From contig NZ_CP045293.1 in assembly GCF_009363075.1 (NCBI RefSeq), positions 5,367,501 through 5,431,500 of the forward strand: a stretch of DNA of 64,000 bases, given 5' to 3'. Positions 11,681 through 21,533 of this stretch are shown piece by piece. The stretch is from Paenibacillus guangzhouensis (lineage in GTDB: Bacteria > Bacillota > Bacilli > Paenibacillales > Paenibacillaceae). The translations under genes and the position numbers were made by a program. The notes beneath the pieces were generated by a model that was not told the DNA's origin, did no database searches, and was given only the letters and a program-made list of their open reading frames with translations. Each line of letters begins with the position of its first letter. The first letter of the stretch is position 1.

Positions 11681-12457
11681 TTGTTTCTGAATAAGCTACG
11701 TAACCGTAAATGGATTGTCCTCGTCGCACTTGTGATGCTGGTTGTATTGCTTGCGGGCTGTACTTCGACAACACAGGCATCGTTGACGACGGAAGAGATG
11801 AAAAACGGAGGATTTTGGCAGTCTAATGTCGTGTATTATTTCTCCTATGCACTGGATACATTCGCAAGATGGTTCGGCGGAGAGTATGGTCTAGCTATTC
11901 TAGTGCTCACGTTGATCGTACGTACATTAATCTTACCACTCACGATCAAGCAAATGCGCAGTTCCAAAGCAATGCAAGAGATTCAGCCGGAAGTCAACAA
12001 AATTAAGCAGAAGTACAAAGATGATCCGAAGAAACAACAGGAAGAGACAATGAAGCTGTTCCAACAGCATTCCATTAATCCACTTGCAGGATGTCTTCCA
12101 TTACTTATTCAGATGCCAGTATTTATCGCACTGTATAACTCGATTTACATGAACATTCATATTAGAGAGCACGCTTTCTTATGGATGGAGCTTGGTAAAC
12201 CGGATCATCTCTATATTCTACCGATCATTGCGGCGATTACAACTTTCGTACAATCGAAGATGATGCCGACGCAAGCGACGGGCGCGATGCAGATGATGTT
12301 CTTCATCTTCCCAGTATTGATCTTCGTGATGGCGATTCAGTTCCCAGCCGCGTTGCCGCTCTACTGGATTTACAGTAACCTTTATACAATTATTCAGAAT
12401 TACTTCCTATATAAAAGAAAATCGGGTAAAAACAAGGAGGCTCTTCCTTCCAAATGA
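11681..12457 (+). CDS. yidC: Membrane protein insertase YidC/SpoIIIJ
   Basis: Inserts membrane proteins with or without Sec. It is a lipoprotein-type precursor: hydrophobic residues 11-26 end in a lipobox (LLAGC, Cys27). About five further membrane segments carry the 60KD_IMP domain (GLAILVLTLIVRT, GCLPLLIQMPVFIALY). The start is a TTG at 11681 with AGAGAGGAG nine bases upstream; the nearby ATG is out of frame and stops at once. The 258-residue length fits Gram-positive YidC. It overlaps jag by 4 bp. No yidD gene lies between rnpA and yidC. Confidence 0.95.
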   Translation: MFLNKLRNRKWIVLVALVMLVVLLAGCTSTTQASLTTEEMKNGGFWQSNVVYYFSYALDTFARWFGGEYGLAILVLTLIVRTLILPLTIKQMRSSKAMQEIQPEVNKIKQKYKDDPKKQQEETMKLFQQHSINPLAGCLPLLIQMPVFIALYNSIYMNIHIREHAFLWMELGKPDHLYILPIIAAITTFVQSKMMPTQATGAMQMMFFIFPVLIFVMAIQFPAALPLYWIYSNLYTIIQNYFLYKRKSGKNKEALPSK

Positions 12458-13143
12458 GAACAGTCGTAGCTTCAGGTAAATCGATTGAGGATGCAGTAAA
12501 GAACGGTTTAACCCAGTTGAATACAACTGAGGATCGCGTTTCGATTACAGTATTAGAGCAGCCGTCCAAAGGATTGTTCGGCCTCATCGGTGCCAAAGCG
12601 GCGAAGGTAGAGGTCACGCTGCTCCCTGAACCCGAGGTTGCAACGATTTCAGCGGTACAAGCTGTAGAACCTGTTGCAGTGGAAGAGAAAGACGATACGT
12701 TCCCGATAAAAGAGGCTATCCGCTTCATTGAAGAAGTAGCTAGTACGATGGATTTGGCAATTGAAGTCGAGCATACGCAGGATCGTGAAGGACATGTCTT
12801 GAACATTACCGGATCCAATCTCGGATTGCTCATCGGTCGAAGAGGCCAGACGTTAGATGCACTGCAGTACTTGACGAATATTGTCGTTAATCGATATTCG
12901 AAGAATCATCTGCGCGTTGTACTCGATGCGGAGTCGTTCCGAGACCGTCGAAGAAAGACGCTGGAGGATCTAGCAGAGAGGCTGGCTGGCCGAGTGATCC
13001 GGACACGGAAAGAGGTTGTACTCGAACCGATGTCTCCGCAAGAGCGGAAAGTGATCCATGCGAAGCTTCAACATCATCCAAAAGTAAAAACATTTAGTAA
13101 AGGCGAGGAACCGAATCGCCGTGTGATTATTACACTTAAGTAG
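12454..13143 (+). CDS. jag: RNA-binding protein Jag (KhpB, SpoIIIJ-associated)
   Basis: A 229-residue protein with three parts: a Jag-N domain (about 1-50, VVASGKSIEDAVKNGL), a type II KH domain with GLLIGRRGQTLDALQYL, and a C-terminal R3H domain (MSPQERKVIHAKLQHH). Family knowledge: it binds RNA, pairs with KhpA and affects cell elongation and envelope genes. Translationally coupled to yidC by an ATGA overlap. Confidence 0.94.
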   Translation: MRTVVASGKSIEDAVKNGLTQLNTTEDRVSITVLEQPSKGLFGLIGAKAAKVEVTLLPEPEVATISAVQAVEPVAVEEKDDTFPIKEAIRFIEEVASTMDLAIEVEHTQDREGHVLNITGSNLGLLIGRRGQTLDALQYLTNIVVNRYSKNHLRVVLDAESFRDRRRKTLEDLAERLAGRVIRTRKEVVLEPMSPQERKVIHAKLQHHPKVKTFSKGEEPNRRVIITLK

Positions 13144-13151
13144 ACGAAAAT

Positions 13152-13190
13152 GCAATGACTCCTGGATTGATGCCGAGTCATTGCTTTTTT
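13152..13190 (+). terminator. Terminator after jag
   Basis: Perfect 10-bp arms (13152-13161 and 13175-13184) followed by six T residues. Ends the rpmH-jag unit. Confidence 0.85.
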
Positions 13191-13211
13191 CATAGATGAA
13201 GAGGTGTTAGC

Positions 13212-14588
13212 GTGATTAATGATACAATAGCTGCAATAGCAACAGCCGTAGGAGAAGGTAGTGTTGCGATTGTACGCGTCAGTGGACCAGAATCAGTTGC
13301 GATTGTCGAATCAATATTTGCAGCGAAAAATAAATTAACACAAGTGGATTCTCATACCGTTCATTATGGCTATATCGTGGATCCTGATACGCGAGAAAAG
13401 ATGGAAGAAGTACTCGTGACGGTTATGCGAGCACCGCGTTCTTTCACCATGGAAGATGTGGTGGAGATTAGTACGCACGGCGGTGTGATAGCGGTCAAGC
13501 GCGTGATGGATATCCTGCTGCAGCAAAATGTTCGTCTCGCCGAGCCGGGGGAATTCACGAAGCGTGCTTTCTTGAATGGTCGAATTGACTTATCCCAAGC
13601 CGAAGCCGTTATCGATTTAATCCGTTCTAAGTCAGAACGTGCGTTCTCAGCAGCCTTTAAGCAGGTGCAGGGGAATTTGTCGAAAGAGATTGAAGTGTTG
13701 AGACATACTTTGCTCGAGACGATGGCTCATATCGAAGTAAATATTGATTATCCAGAACATGATGTCGAATCGCTGACAAGTGCATTCATTCGAGAAAAAT
13801 GTTCATTGGTTATGGGGCAAATCGAGAGGTTGTTAAGAACAGCGAATGAAGGCAAAATATTAAGGGAAGGGATCGTCACGGCGATTGTCGGGCGACCGAA
13901 TGTCGGTAAATCTTCCTTATTAAATGCATTAGCCAAAGAGAGCAAGGCGATTGTAACGGATATTCCAGGAACGACGCGCGACGTGATTGAGGAATACATT
14001 ACGATTAATGGCATTCCGCTTAAGCTGTTGGATACAGCAGGGATTCGCGAAACGGCGGATGTCGTCGAACAGATCGGTGTCGAACGGTCGAAATCTGCGC
14101 TTGAAGATGCGGATCTTGTCATTCTTGTGCTGAATCAGAATGAGCCGCTGCATGCAGATGATCTGCAATTAATGGAACAAATCAAGAGTAGACAAGTGAT
14201 TGTCGTACTGAATAAAATGGATTTACCACAGCAGCTTGAGCTGCGTCAGATTGAAGAGTTGTTCGAAGCGAATCGGATCGTGAAGATGTCGGTCAAAGAG
14301 CAAGAAGGATTGGATGCATTAGAGGCTGCTATCGCAGGTATCTTCTTTAGCGGCGGTATTGAGTCCAATGATCTGACCTATGTCAGCAATGTTCGACACA
14401 TTGCGCTTCTGAAGAAAGCGATCGTGTCGTTGCAAGATGCGATGGATGCGACGGAACAGCATATACCGATCGATCTGATTCAGATTGATGTTAGAGCGGC
14501 GTGGGAACAGTTAGGTGAAATTATCGGCGATGCGGTAGGAGATTCGCTGATTGATCAAATATTTAGTCAATTCTGTCTAGGTAAGTAA
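13212..14588 (+). CDS. mnmE: tRNA modification GTPase MnmE
   Basis: Works with MnmG to modify the wobble uridine (U34) of several tRNAs. The N-terminal tetrahydrofolate-binding domain is followed by a GTPase domain (G1 GRPNVGKSS, G3 DTAG, G4 NKMD) and the C-terminal FCLGK, whose cysteine is the conserved C-(I/L)-G-K motif. GTG start with GAGGTG just upstream. 458 residues, usual length. First gene of mnmE-mnmG-rsmG. Confidence 0.97.
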   Translation: MINDTIAAIATAVGEGSVAIVRVSGPESVAIVESIFAAKNKLTQVDSHTVHYGYIVDPDTREKMEEVLVTVMRAPRSFTMEDVVEISTHGGVIAVKRVMDILLQQNVRLAEPGEFTKRAFLNGRIDLSQAEAVIDLIRSKSERAFSAAFKQVQGNLSKEIEVLRHTLLETMAHIEVNIDYPEHDVESLTSAFIREKCSLVMGQIERLLRTANEGKILREGIVTAIVGRPNVGKSSLLNALAKESKAIVTDIPGTTRDVIEEYITINGIPLKLLDTAGIRETADVVEQIGVERSKSALEDADLVILVLNQNEPLHADDLQLMEQIKSRQVIVVLNKMDLPQQLELRQIEELFEANRIVKMSVKEQEGLDALEAAIAGIFFSGGIESNDLTYVSNVRHIALLKKAIVSLQDAMDATEQHIPIDLIQIDVRAAWEQLGEIIGDAVGDSLIDQIFSQFCLGK

Positions 14589-14603
14589 AAGGAGGATCGG
14601 AAG

Positions 14604-16493
14604 ATGGGCTATGTAGCTGGGGAATATGATGTGATTGTGATTGGTGCAGGGCATGCGGGCGTAGAAGCTGCGCTTGCCTCTGCACGGATGGGATGTGAGA
14701 CATTACTGCTCACAATCAATTTAGATATGGTGGCGTTTATGCCGTGTAATCCATCGATTGGTGGTCCGGCTAAAGGCCATGTCGTGCGTGAAATTGATGC
14801 CCTCGGGGGAGAGATGGGACGCAATATTGACAAAACGTACATTCAAATGCGGATGTTGAATACAGGGAAGGGACCTGCGGTTCATGCCCTTCGTGCGCAA
14901 GCCGATAAATTCTTGTATCAGCATGAGATGAAGAAGACGATTGAAGAGACCCCGCATTTGACGCTTCGCCAAGGGATGGTCGAAGAACTGATTGTAGAAG
15001 ATGGCCAGTGTGTTGGAGCCGTCACGAAGACGGGTGCAGAATATCGTGCCAAAGCTGTTGTCTTAACGACGGGTACCTACCTGCGAGGCAAGATCATCAT
15101 GGGTGAATTGATGTATGAGAGCGGGCCGAATAACCAGCAGCCATCGGTGAAGTTATCCGAATCCCTGCGTGCGTTAGGGTTGCAATTGGTACGATTTAAG
15201 ACAGGAACACCGCCGCGTGTTCATAAAGATACGATTGATTTCTCGAAGACGGAAATTCAACCGGGTGACGAGCATCCGAAGTTCTTCTCTTTCGAGACGA
15301 CTTCTTCCGATAATGAACAGCTTCCTTGTTGGTTAACGTACACTTCTTCTGCGACACATCAGATTATTAATGATAATTTGCATCGTGCACCGATGTTCTC
15401 TGGTGCGATTGAAGGAACGGGGCCTCGTTATTGTCCTTCCATCGAAGATAAAATTGTACGATTCAGTGATAAGCCCAAACATCAGATTTTCCTCGAACCA
15501 GAAGGTAAAAATACGTCGGAGTATTATGTACAAGGGCTGTCAACCAGTATGCCGGAAGACGTTCAGCTACAAATTCTACGTTCAATTCCAGGGCTTGAAA
15601 AAGTTGATATGATGCGTACGGGTTATGCGATTGAATATGATGCCGTTGTTCCTACTCAGCTATACCCATCACTTGAGACGAAACTTGTACCGGGTCTATT
15701 CACGGCGGGACAGATTAACGGAACATCCGGCTATGAAGAAGCGGCTGGGCAAGGGATCATGGCTGGGATTAACGCGGCTCGCAAAGTCCAAGGAAAAGAA
15801 GCTGTGGTGCTCGATCGTTCCCAAGGATATATTGGTGTTCTTATCGATGATCTAGTTACTAAAGGAACGAGCGAACCTTATCGTCTGTTGACATCTCGTG
15901 CAGAATATCGTTTATTACTCCGTCATGACAATGCGGATCTCAGACTTACACCGATTGGGCATGAAATCGGATTGATCACCGAAGATCGCTACGCGAAGTT
16001 CTTGCACAAAAAAGAAATGGTCGAGTTGGAGATTGAACGTCTGCGTACAACGAAGATTCGTCCAGATGAGCAGGTGCAAGCGATGTTAGCTTCGGTAGGT
16101 TCTGCACCTCTTACCAATGGGGTAGACATTCTGACCTTGCTTCGTCGCCCTGAAGTGACTTATGCGCATATCGAGCCGATTTCATCTTCTTCGCATGAAT
16201 TAACGGAAGAGATGAAAGAGCAGGTTGAAATTCAGATTAAATATTCCGGATATATCGAGAAGCAATTACTGCAGGTTGAACGCCTTCAGAAGATGGAGAA
16301 GAAGAAGATCCCAGACGACATTGATTACAGCGATATTCATGGCATTGCGACGGAAGCGAAGCAGAAGCTCGATAAGATTCGACCGATTTCCATTGGTCAG
16401 GCTTCACGGATTTCCGGTGTAACGCCAGCAGACATCTCCATTTTGCTCGTATACTTGGAACACTATAACCGCGTAATCGCATCGAGAGGATAA
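14604..16493 (+). CDS. mnmG: tRNA uridine-5-carboxymethylaminomethyl modification enzyme MnmG
   Basis: The FAD-binding partner of MnmE (GidA). The dinucleotide-binding motif [17 protein letters not shown] is near residue 14. The family signature [15 protein letters not shown] and the C-terminal helical domain are present. 629 residues, full length. ATG after AAGGAGG, 15 bp after mnmE and 3 bp before rsmG, so the three genes form one operon. Confidence 0.97.
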   Translation: MGYVAGEYDVIVIGAGHAGVEAALASARMGCETLLLTINLDMVAFMPCNPSIGGPAKGHVVREIDALGGEMGRNIDKTYIQMRMLNTGKGPAVHALRAQADKFLYQHEMKKTIEETPHLTLRQGMVEELIVEDGQCVGAVTKTGAEYRAKAVVLTTGTYLRGKIIMGELMYESGPNNQQPSVKLSESLRALGLQLVRFKTGTPPRVHKDTIDFSKTEIQPGDEHPKFFSFETTSSDNEQLPCWLTYTSSATHQIINDNLHRAPMFSGAIEGTGPRYCPSIEDKIVRFSDKPKHQIFLEPEGKNTSEYYVQGLSTSMPEDVQLQILRSIPGLEKVDMMRTGYAIEYDAVVPTQLYPSLETKLVPGLFTAGQINGTSGYEEAAGQGIMAGINAARKVQGKEAVVLDRSQGYIGVLIDDLVTKGTSEPYRLLTSRAEYRLLLRHDNADLRLTPIGHEIGLITEDRYAKFLHKKEMVELEIERLRTTKIRPDEQVQAMLASVGSAPLTNGVDILTLLRRPEVTYAHIEPISSSSHELTEEMKEQVEIQIKYSGYIEKQLLQVERLQKMEKKKIPDDIDYSDIHGIATEAKQKLDKIRPISIGQASRISGVTPADISILLVYLEHYNRVIASRG

Positions 16494-16496
16494 AAT

Positions 16497-17219
16497 ATGG
16501 ATCACATTCAAACCGTATTTGCAGAACGGTTGGCGAAATATAATATTTCGCTGACCGAACAACAATTCAATCAATTCGAGATTTATTTGATAGAATTGGT
16601 CTCATGGAATGAGAAAATGAATCTAACAGGGATTACTGAAAGAGAACAGGTCTATACGAAGCATTTCTATGATTCTGTGTCGCTTTCTTTCTTTTTGAAT
16701 ATGAAGGAGATTACGACCGTTGCAGATATCGGGTCGGGTGCCGGTTTTCCGAGCATTCCTCTTAAAATCTGTTTCCCGCATCTAAAAGTTACGATCGTTG
16801 ATTCTCTGAATAAACGCATTCAATTTCTTAATCATCTGGTCGAGCAGCTCGGACTTACCGACGTACAATGTATTCATGGACGTGCAGAGGATATTGCTCG
16901 TCAATTCAAGTACCGAGATCAATTCGATCTTGTAACTGCACGGGCGGTTGCCAGACTTGCTGTTCTGAATGAATTCTGTCTTCCGTTCGTTAAGGTAGGG
17001 GGGACCTTCGCAGCGATGAAGGGGACTGATCTTACAGAAGAAATCAAAGAAGCAGCGCGTAGCTTCAAAGAATTAAAGGGCAGCGTCAATCGGGTAGAAC
17101 ATTTTAAGCTTCCCGTAGAAGATTCAGATCGGCATATCGTGATTGTCGATAAGAAAGGCCCAACCTCAGCCAAATATCCTCGTAAAGCTGGAACGCCATT
17201 AAAAAGTCCGCTCCTATAA
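16497..17219 (+). CDS. rsmG: 16S rRNA (guanine527-N7)-methyltransferase RsmG
   Basis: A class I SAM methyltransferase that modifies G527 of 16S rRNA. The SAM loop is DIGSGAGFPSIPLKI, and further family motifs (VDSLNKRIQFLN, VTARAVA) are present. 240 residues. In other bacteria its loss gives low-level streptomycin resistance. Last gene of the mnm operon. Confidence 0.96.
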   Translation: MDHIQTVFAERLAKYNISLTEQQFNQFEIYLIELVSWNEKMNLTGITEREQVYTKHFYDSVSLSFFLNMKEITTVADIGSGAGFPSIPLKICFPHLKVTIVDSLNKRIQFLNHLVEQLGLTDVQCIHGRAEDIARQFKYRDQFDLVTARAVARLAVLNEFCLPFVKVGGTFAAMKGTDLTEEIKEAARSFKELKGSVNRVEHFKLPVEDSDRHIVIVDKKGPTSAKYPRKAGTPLKSPLL

Positions 17220-17747
17220 ATTTTCCGCAGCATCGAATAGAGATGTTTCACGTGGAACATTTCACGAAAATGTTGCTTCACGCCGATTGTCTGGCAGGAA
17301 AACGTCATAGAATTGGAGAATATATAAATAGTAGAATATTAAGTTATTAGCATAAGTTGGATAACCAACGAAGCTGTTAATCAGATGAGGCTGCTCAATG
17401 ATGAAAGGCCTCATTCTCTCTCTTTATTTCATTTTCATGAATTGAATATCGAAACGAATGCACGGATGTTGTTCACTTGGCGAAAACAATTTTTGCGGTT
17501 GGATAGACATGCTGAAGTTTCTACTGGATCATGGTTTAGGTACATCGAGAGGCAATGGATTGAAACGTAGTGACGTTATTTTTCCATGGAGTGGAGTACG
17601 TGGGCTATATTTTCATGTGTTCTTTGAACAATAGAATCCATCAGAACAATTATAGAATGATAGGTAGATTCAAGAAGATAGTGCCTGTTAGTTATTGTTC
17701 TAATTGCCATTCGAGTGCGATTATGAATTTAGGTGGTATCATACGAA
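17220..17747 (+). other. Long intergenic region between rsmG and noc, with parS
   Basis: No credible gene. It holds a parS site (17244-17259) and a possible rsmG terminator (arms 17385-17391 and 17408-17414, then a T/C-rich run). The remainder is AT-rich and probably carries the noc promoter, which I could not place with confidence. Confidence 0.6.
17244..17259. promoter_or_regulatory. parS centromere site 1
   Basis: The 16-bp sequence TGTTTCACGTGGAACA is the reverse complement of a known Bacillus parS form (TGTTCCACGTGAAACA). ParB/Spo0J loads here and spreads with CTP. Lies 25 bp after rsmG. Confidence 0.92.
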
Positions 17748-18569
17748 ATGAAAGAACAATTGTCTAAGCTATTTGGAATCGCAGAAAAAAATAATCAAGA
17801 TGAGGTTAAACAAATTCCGATCTCGGAAATTGTTACAAGTCCTTATCAACCACGGACGATATTTGACGATGAGAAAATCGATGAGTTATGCCAGACGATC
17901 AAAACGCATGGCGTGATTCAGCCGATTGTTGTTCGCATGCGCAATGGCAAATATGAGATTATTGCTGGGGAGCGTCGTTGGCGAGCGGTTACACGCCTTG
18001 GACTAGACACCATTCCGGCCATTGTTCGTGAGTTTAATGATTCTCAAGCGGCATCCATCGCCCTCATTGAGAACTTACAACGTGAAGGCTTAACTTCGAT
18101 TGAAGAAGCGGTAGCATATCAGAAATTGATGGATTTACATAGTCTGACCCAAGAGAGCTTAGCGCAGCGATTGGGTAAGAGTCAATCAACGATTGCGAAT
18201 AAAATTCGTTTGTTAAATTTGCCTGATATGGTGAAAACGGCATTAATGGAGCGCCAGATTACAGAGCGTCATGCAAGAGCGTTGTTGTCACTTGACTCCG
18301 AAGAACTGCAATTAAAAGTATTGAATGATATAATAACAAAAGAACTGAATGTAAAACAGACGGAAGCACGTGTTGCCTTCTATAAAGAAGCGATGCAGCC
18401 GAAGAGCAAATCGAAACGGATTTCGTTCACGAAGGACGTGCGTCTTGCCTTGAATACCATTCGACAATCCATTGAGATGGTATCCGGTACAGGCATGCAG
18501 ATTAAGACCGATGAGAAAGATCATGAAGATCACTACGAGATTGTCATTAAAATTCCAAAAAGATCATAA
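17748..18569 (+). CDS. noc: Nucleoid occlusion protein Noc
   Basis: A ParB paralog that binds NBS sites and blocks Z-ring assembly over the nucleoid. The start MKEQLSKLFGIAEK resembles the amphipathic N-terminus that ties Noc to the membrane. The ParB N-terminal CTPase domain carries GERRWRA and ALIENLQREGL, followed by a KorB-like HTH (LAQRLGKSQSTIANKIRLL). 273 residues from the ATG at 17748; the upstream GTG overlaps the ribosome site. Its place before soj-spo0J and its N-terminus separate it from ParB. Confidence 0.92.
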   Translation: MKEQLSKLFGIAEKNNQDEVKQIPISEIVTSPYQPRTIFDDEKIDELCQTIKTHGVIQPIVVRMRNGKYEIIAGERRWRAVTRLGLDTIPAIVREFNDSQAASIALIENLQREGLTSIEEAVAYQKLMDLHSLTQESLAQRLGKSQSTIANKIRLLNLPDMVKTALMERQITERHARALLSLDSEELQLKVLNDIITKELNVKQTEARVAFYKEAMQPKSKSKRISFTKDVRLALNTIRQSIEMVSGTGMQIKTDEKDHEDHYEIVIKIPKRS

Positions 18570-18637
18570 AGAAGCTTCACGGTTCAGCGGTAGCGATGTC
18601 CGCTGTCTTCTTGTTGATAAATTTGAGGTGAGAATGA

Positions 18638-19399
18638 GTGTCTAAAATCATAGCGGTAACCAACCAAAAGGGGGGCGTTGGTAAAACAACGACTTCTGTA
18701 AATTTATCAGCTGCACTTGCCACGCTAGGCAAACGTGTCTTATTGGTTGACATTGACCCGCAAGGTAATACAACAAGCGGGATTGGTGTGAATAAAGCTG
18801 ATGTTACAAATTGCGTCTATGACGTCATTATTAATGATGTGCATCCGAAGGATGCGATTCTTCCAACTCAAATCACAGGGCTAAGTATTCTGCCGGCAAC
18901 GATTCAGCTAGCAGGGGCTGAAATTGAATTGGTTCCTACGATATCTCGTGAGGTTCGTCTTAAGAAGTCGCTTCATCTGGTGAAGCATATGTTCGATTAT
19001 ATTATTATCGATTGTCCGCCATCGCTCGGTATTCTTACGATTAACTCCTTAACCGCAGCGGATTCGGTCATTATCCCGATTCAATGTGAATATTATGCGT
19101 TAGAAGGATTGAGCCAACTGCTTAATACAGTGAGGCTTGTTCAGAAACATTTAAATACGTCCCTTCAAATTGAAGGTGTCTTACTTACGATGTTCGATGC
19201 TCGTACGAACTTAGGTATTCAGGTAATTGAAGAGGTCAAAAAATATTTTCAGCAAAAAGTATATCAAACCGTTATTCCTCGCAATGTTAGGCTGAGTGAA
19301 GCCCCTTCGCATGGTGAGTCAATTATTACGTATGATCCGAGATCGAAAGGTGCGGAAGTGTACTTGGAGCTTGCAAAGGAAGTGATATCAAGTGAGTAA
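18638..19399 (+). CDS. parA: Chromosome partitioning ATPase ParA (Soj)
   Basis: A deviant Walker-type ATPase (KGGVGKTTTSVNL near residue 10; DIDPQGN; DCPPSLG) that works with ParB in origin segregation and also acts on DnaA. 253 residues. GTG start with GAGGTGA upstream; the ATG four bases before is out of frame. Overlaps parB by 8 bp, indicating translational coupling. Confidence 0.97.
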   Translation: MSKIIAVTNQKGGVGKTTTSVNLSAALATLGKRVLLVDIDPQGNTTSGIGVNKADVTNCVYDVIINDVHPKDAILPTQITGLSILPATIQLAGAEIELVPTISREVRLKKSLHLVKHMFDYIIIDCPPSLGILTINSLTAADSVIIPIQCEYYALEGLSQLLNTVRLVQKHLNTSLQIEGVLLTMFDARTNLGIQVIEEVKKYFQQKVYQTVIPRNVRLSEAPSHGESIITYDPRSKGAEVYLELAKEVISSE

Positions 19400-20234
19400 A
19401 CGTCTAGGTAAAGGGTTGGATGCACTTATTCCATCATTGTCTATTCATGAAGATGACAAAGTAATCGAAATTATGCTAGGTCAATTACGTCCCAACCCGT
19501 ATCAACCGCGCAAAGCATTTGATGAAGCTTCGATTCAAGAATTAGCAGAATCGATTAAGCAGCATGGCGTTATTCAACCTATTATTGTTCGCAGTGTGTT
19601 GAAGGGCTTTGAGATCATCGCAGGGGAACGCCGTTTCCGTGCATCGCAATTATGCGGGAATGCTACGATTCCAGCTGTCGTTCGTAACTTCAATGACCAA
19701 CAAGTGATGGAAATTGCCCTCATCGAGAACCTCCAACGTGAGAATCTGAATGCAATTGAGATTGCCGTTGCTTATCAGGGGTTAATGGATCAGTTCTCCT
19801 TAACGCAAGAAGAATTGTCGATGAAGGTTGGGAAGTCGCGTTCACATATTGCCAACTTCCTTCGGTTGCTTCAATTACCTGAAGAAGTGAAAGATTATGT
19901 TTCACGTGGAACATTATCGATGGGACATGCTCGTGCTATTGCGGGGGTCAAAGATGTTGGTAAGGTAAAAGAATTGGCCAAACAAACGATTAGTAATGAA
20001 TGGAGTGTGCGGGAATTAGAGGAAGCCATTCAGAACTTAAACGCAAAAGCAACAGCGGTGAAAGAAAAACCGAAGGCCAAAAAGCGTGATCCATACATTC
20101 ATCAAATTGAAGAATCCTTGCGTGAACGATTCAAAACAACGGTTAAGATTAAGGCGAGTAAAGATAAAGGTAAAATTGAACTAGCCTATTATAGTCAGCA
20201 AGATTTGGAACGTTTGTTAGAGTTGTTAGGCTAA
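19392..20234 (+). CDS. parB: Chromosome partitioning protein ParB (Spo0J)
   Basis: The parS-binding CTPase clamp that loads SMC condensin and stimulates Soj. It has the ParB/Srx domain (GERRFRA, ALIENLQRENL), a central HTH (LSMKVGKSRSHIANFLRLL) and a C-terminal dimerisation domain. 280 residues, normal. A parS site is embedded in its own coding sequence at 19898-19913. GTG start inside parA. Confidence 0.97.
   Translation: MSKRLGKGLDALIPSLSIHEDDKVIEIMLGQLRPNPYQPRKAFDEASIQELAESIKQHGVIQPIIVRSVLKGFEIIAGERRFRASQLCGNATIPAVVRNFNDQQVMEIALIENLQRENLNAIEIAVAYQGLMDQFSLTQEELSMKVGKSRSHIANFLRLLQLPEEVKDYVSRGTLSMGHARAIAGVKDVGKVKELAKQTISNEWSVRELEEAIQNLNAKATAVKEKPKAKKRDPYIHQIEESLRERFKTTVKIKASKDKGKIELAYYSQQDLERLLELLG
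19898..19913. promoter_or_regulatory. parS centromere site 2, inside parB
   Basis: Identical 16-bp copy of site 1 (TGTTTCACGTGGAACA), within the coding sequence where it encodes CFTWNI-type bases read as VSRGT in frame. Bacillus also carries a parS inside spo0J. Confidence 0.92.
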
Positions 20235-20342
20235 CGAAATTTCGTATAGATGTCACCAAGTAGCATGCCATTGAATTCTTCTGAGCGAAGGATTACACTT
20301 AGGTATGCTATTCTTTTTTTGGGGAGAAGAGAGGTGCGATAC

Positions 20343-21518
20343 GTGGAAAATTCAGAACAGCAACGCGTCATTTACATGGACCATGCAGCAACATCCTGGC
20401 CCAAGCCTGATCAGGTCGTCGTAGCTATGCAAAATGCAATGCAAATGTACGGGGCTAACCCAGGTCGGGGAAGTCATACAATGGCGGTTCAAGCTAGTCG
20501 CGTGATCTTTCAGACAAGAAGAAATCTAGCAAAATTATTAGGAATTCGAAACCCGAATGACATTGCCTTTACCATGAATACGACGATGGCGCTTAATATG
20601 GCTATCAATGGTCTATTGTCATCAGGAGACCATGTGATCGCGACCTCTATCGAACATAATTCGGTACGCAGACCCTTGGAATATTTGCGTCGTACGCTTG
20701 GTGTGGAAGTGACGTATCTGGAGACGGATGCTGCGGGCAATCTGGATATGGAACATTTCGAGGCTTCATTTCAGCCGCACACGAAATTGGTTGTCTGCAG
20801 TCATAGTTCGAACTTACTTGGGACGATCTTGCCAGTCGAAGAGATTGGGCAGATTACGCGAACACGAGGTGTTATGCTGCTGGTCGATGCAGCGCAGTCG
20901 GCTGGTATTCTGCCGATCGACGTAGAACGCATGGGGATCGATCTGTTGGCCTTTCCTGGGCATAAAGGACTTCTGGGTCCTCAAGGGACTGGCGGGCTTT
21001 ATATCGGCCCTCACGTTGATCTGGAGCCGCTTATGCGCGGGGGGACAGGCAGTCGGTCAGAGGACATGGAGCAACCAGGAGTAAGGCCGGATCGTTACGA
21101 AGCTGGAACACCAAATACGGTTGGAATTGCAGGATTAAATGAAGGCGTCAAATTTATTCTGAATGAGACCGTCGAAAAAATTCATACTAAAGAATGGTCG
21201 CTAACGAGGTTGTTAATGGAAGGGTTAGAAGCGATAGAGGGCATTCAATTGCTCGGCCCGCCCAAGGATCAACCGCGGACGGGGATCGTCTCCTTTATCG
21301 CCCAAGGCATTGAAGCATCACAGCTGGCTTTTCGCCTAGATCGCGAATATGGCATTGCAGTAAGGTCAGGGATGCATTGCACACCTCTGGCGCATGCTTC
21401 AGCTGGAACGCTAGAGACAGGGGCTGTGCGTGCAAGCGTAGGCTATGCGACAACAGAAGAAGATATCGATGCCGTTATTGCGGCAGTTAAACAGATCATT
21501 GAGGATTTTGCACGGTAG
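20343..21518 (+). CDS. Aminotransferase class V / cysteine desulfurase family protein
   Basis: A PLP-dependent NifS-like enzyme. The PLP lysine lies in FPGHKGLLGPQGTGG, a conserved VDAAQSAG precedes it, and a candidate catalytic cysteine lies in RSGMHCTP. It resembles the 'cysteine desulfurase family' group often found near parB in Firmicutes, whose substrate is not settled. I chose GTG at 20343 because AGAGAGGTG is just upstream and similarity begins at VIYMDHAATSWPKP; the ATG at 20250 would add an unconvincing 31 residues. 391 residues. Confidence 0.88.
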   Translation: MENSEQQRVIYMDHAATSWPKPDQVVVAMQNAMQMYGANPGRGSHTMAVQASRVIFQTRRNLAKLLGIRNPNDIAFTMNTTMALNMAINGLLSSGDHVIATSIEHNSVRRPLEYLRRTLGVEVTYLETDAAGNLDMEHFEASFQPHTKLVVCSHSSNLLGTILPVEEIGQITRTRGVMLLVDAAQSAGILPIDVERMGIDLLAFPGHKGLLGPQGTGGLYIGPHVDLEPLMRGGTGSRSEDMEQPGVRPDRYEAGTPNTVGIAGLNEGVKFILNETVEKIHTKEWSLTRLLMEGLEAIEGIQLLGPPKDQPRTGIVSFIAQGIEASQLAFRLDREYGIAVRSGMHCTPLAHASAGTLETGAVRASVGYATTEEDIDAVIAAVKQIIEDFAR

Positions 21519-21533
21519 GGGAGAACAGATGAG

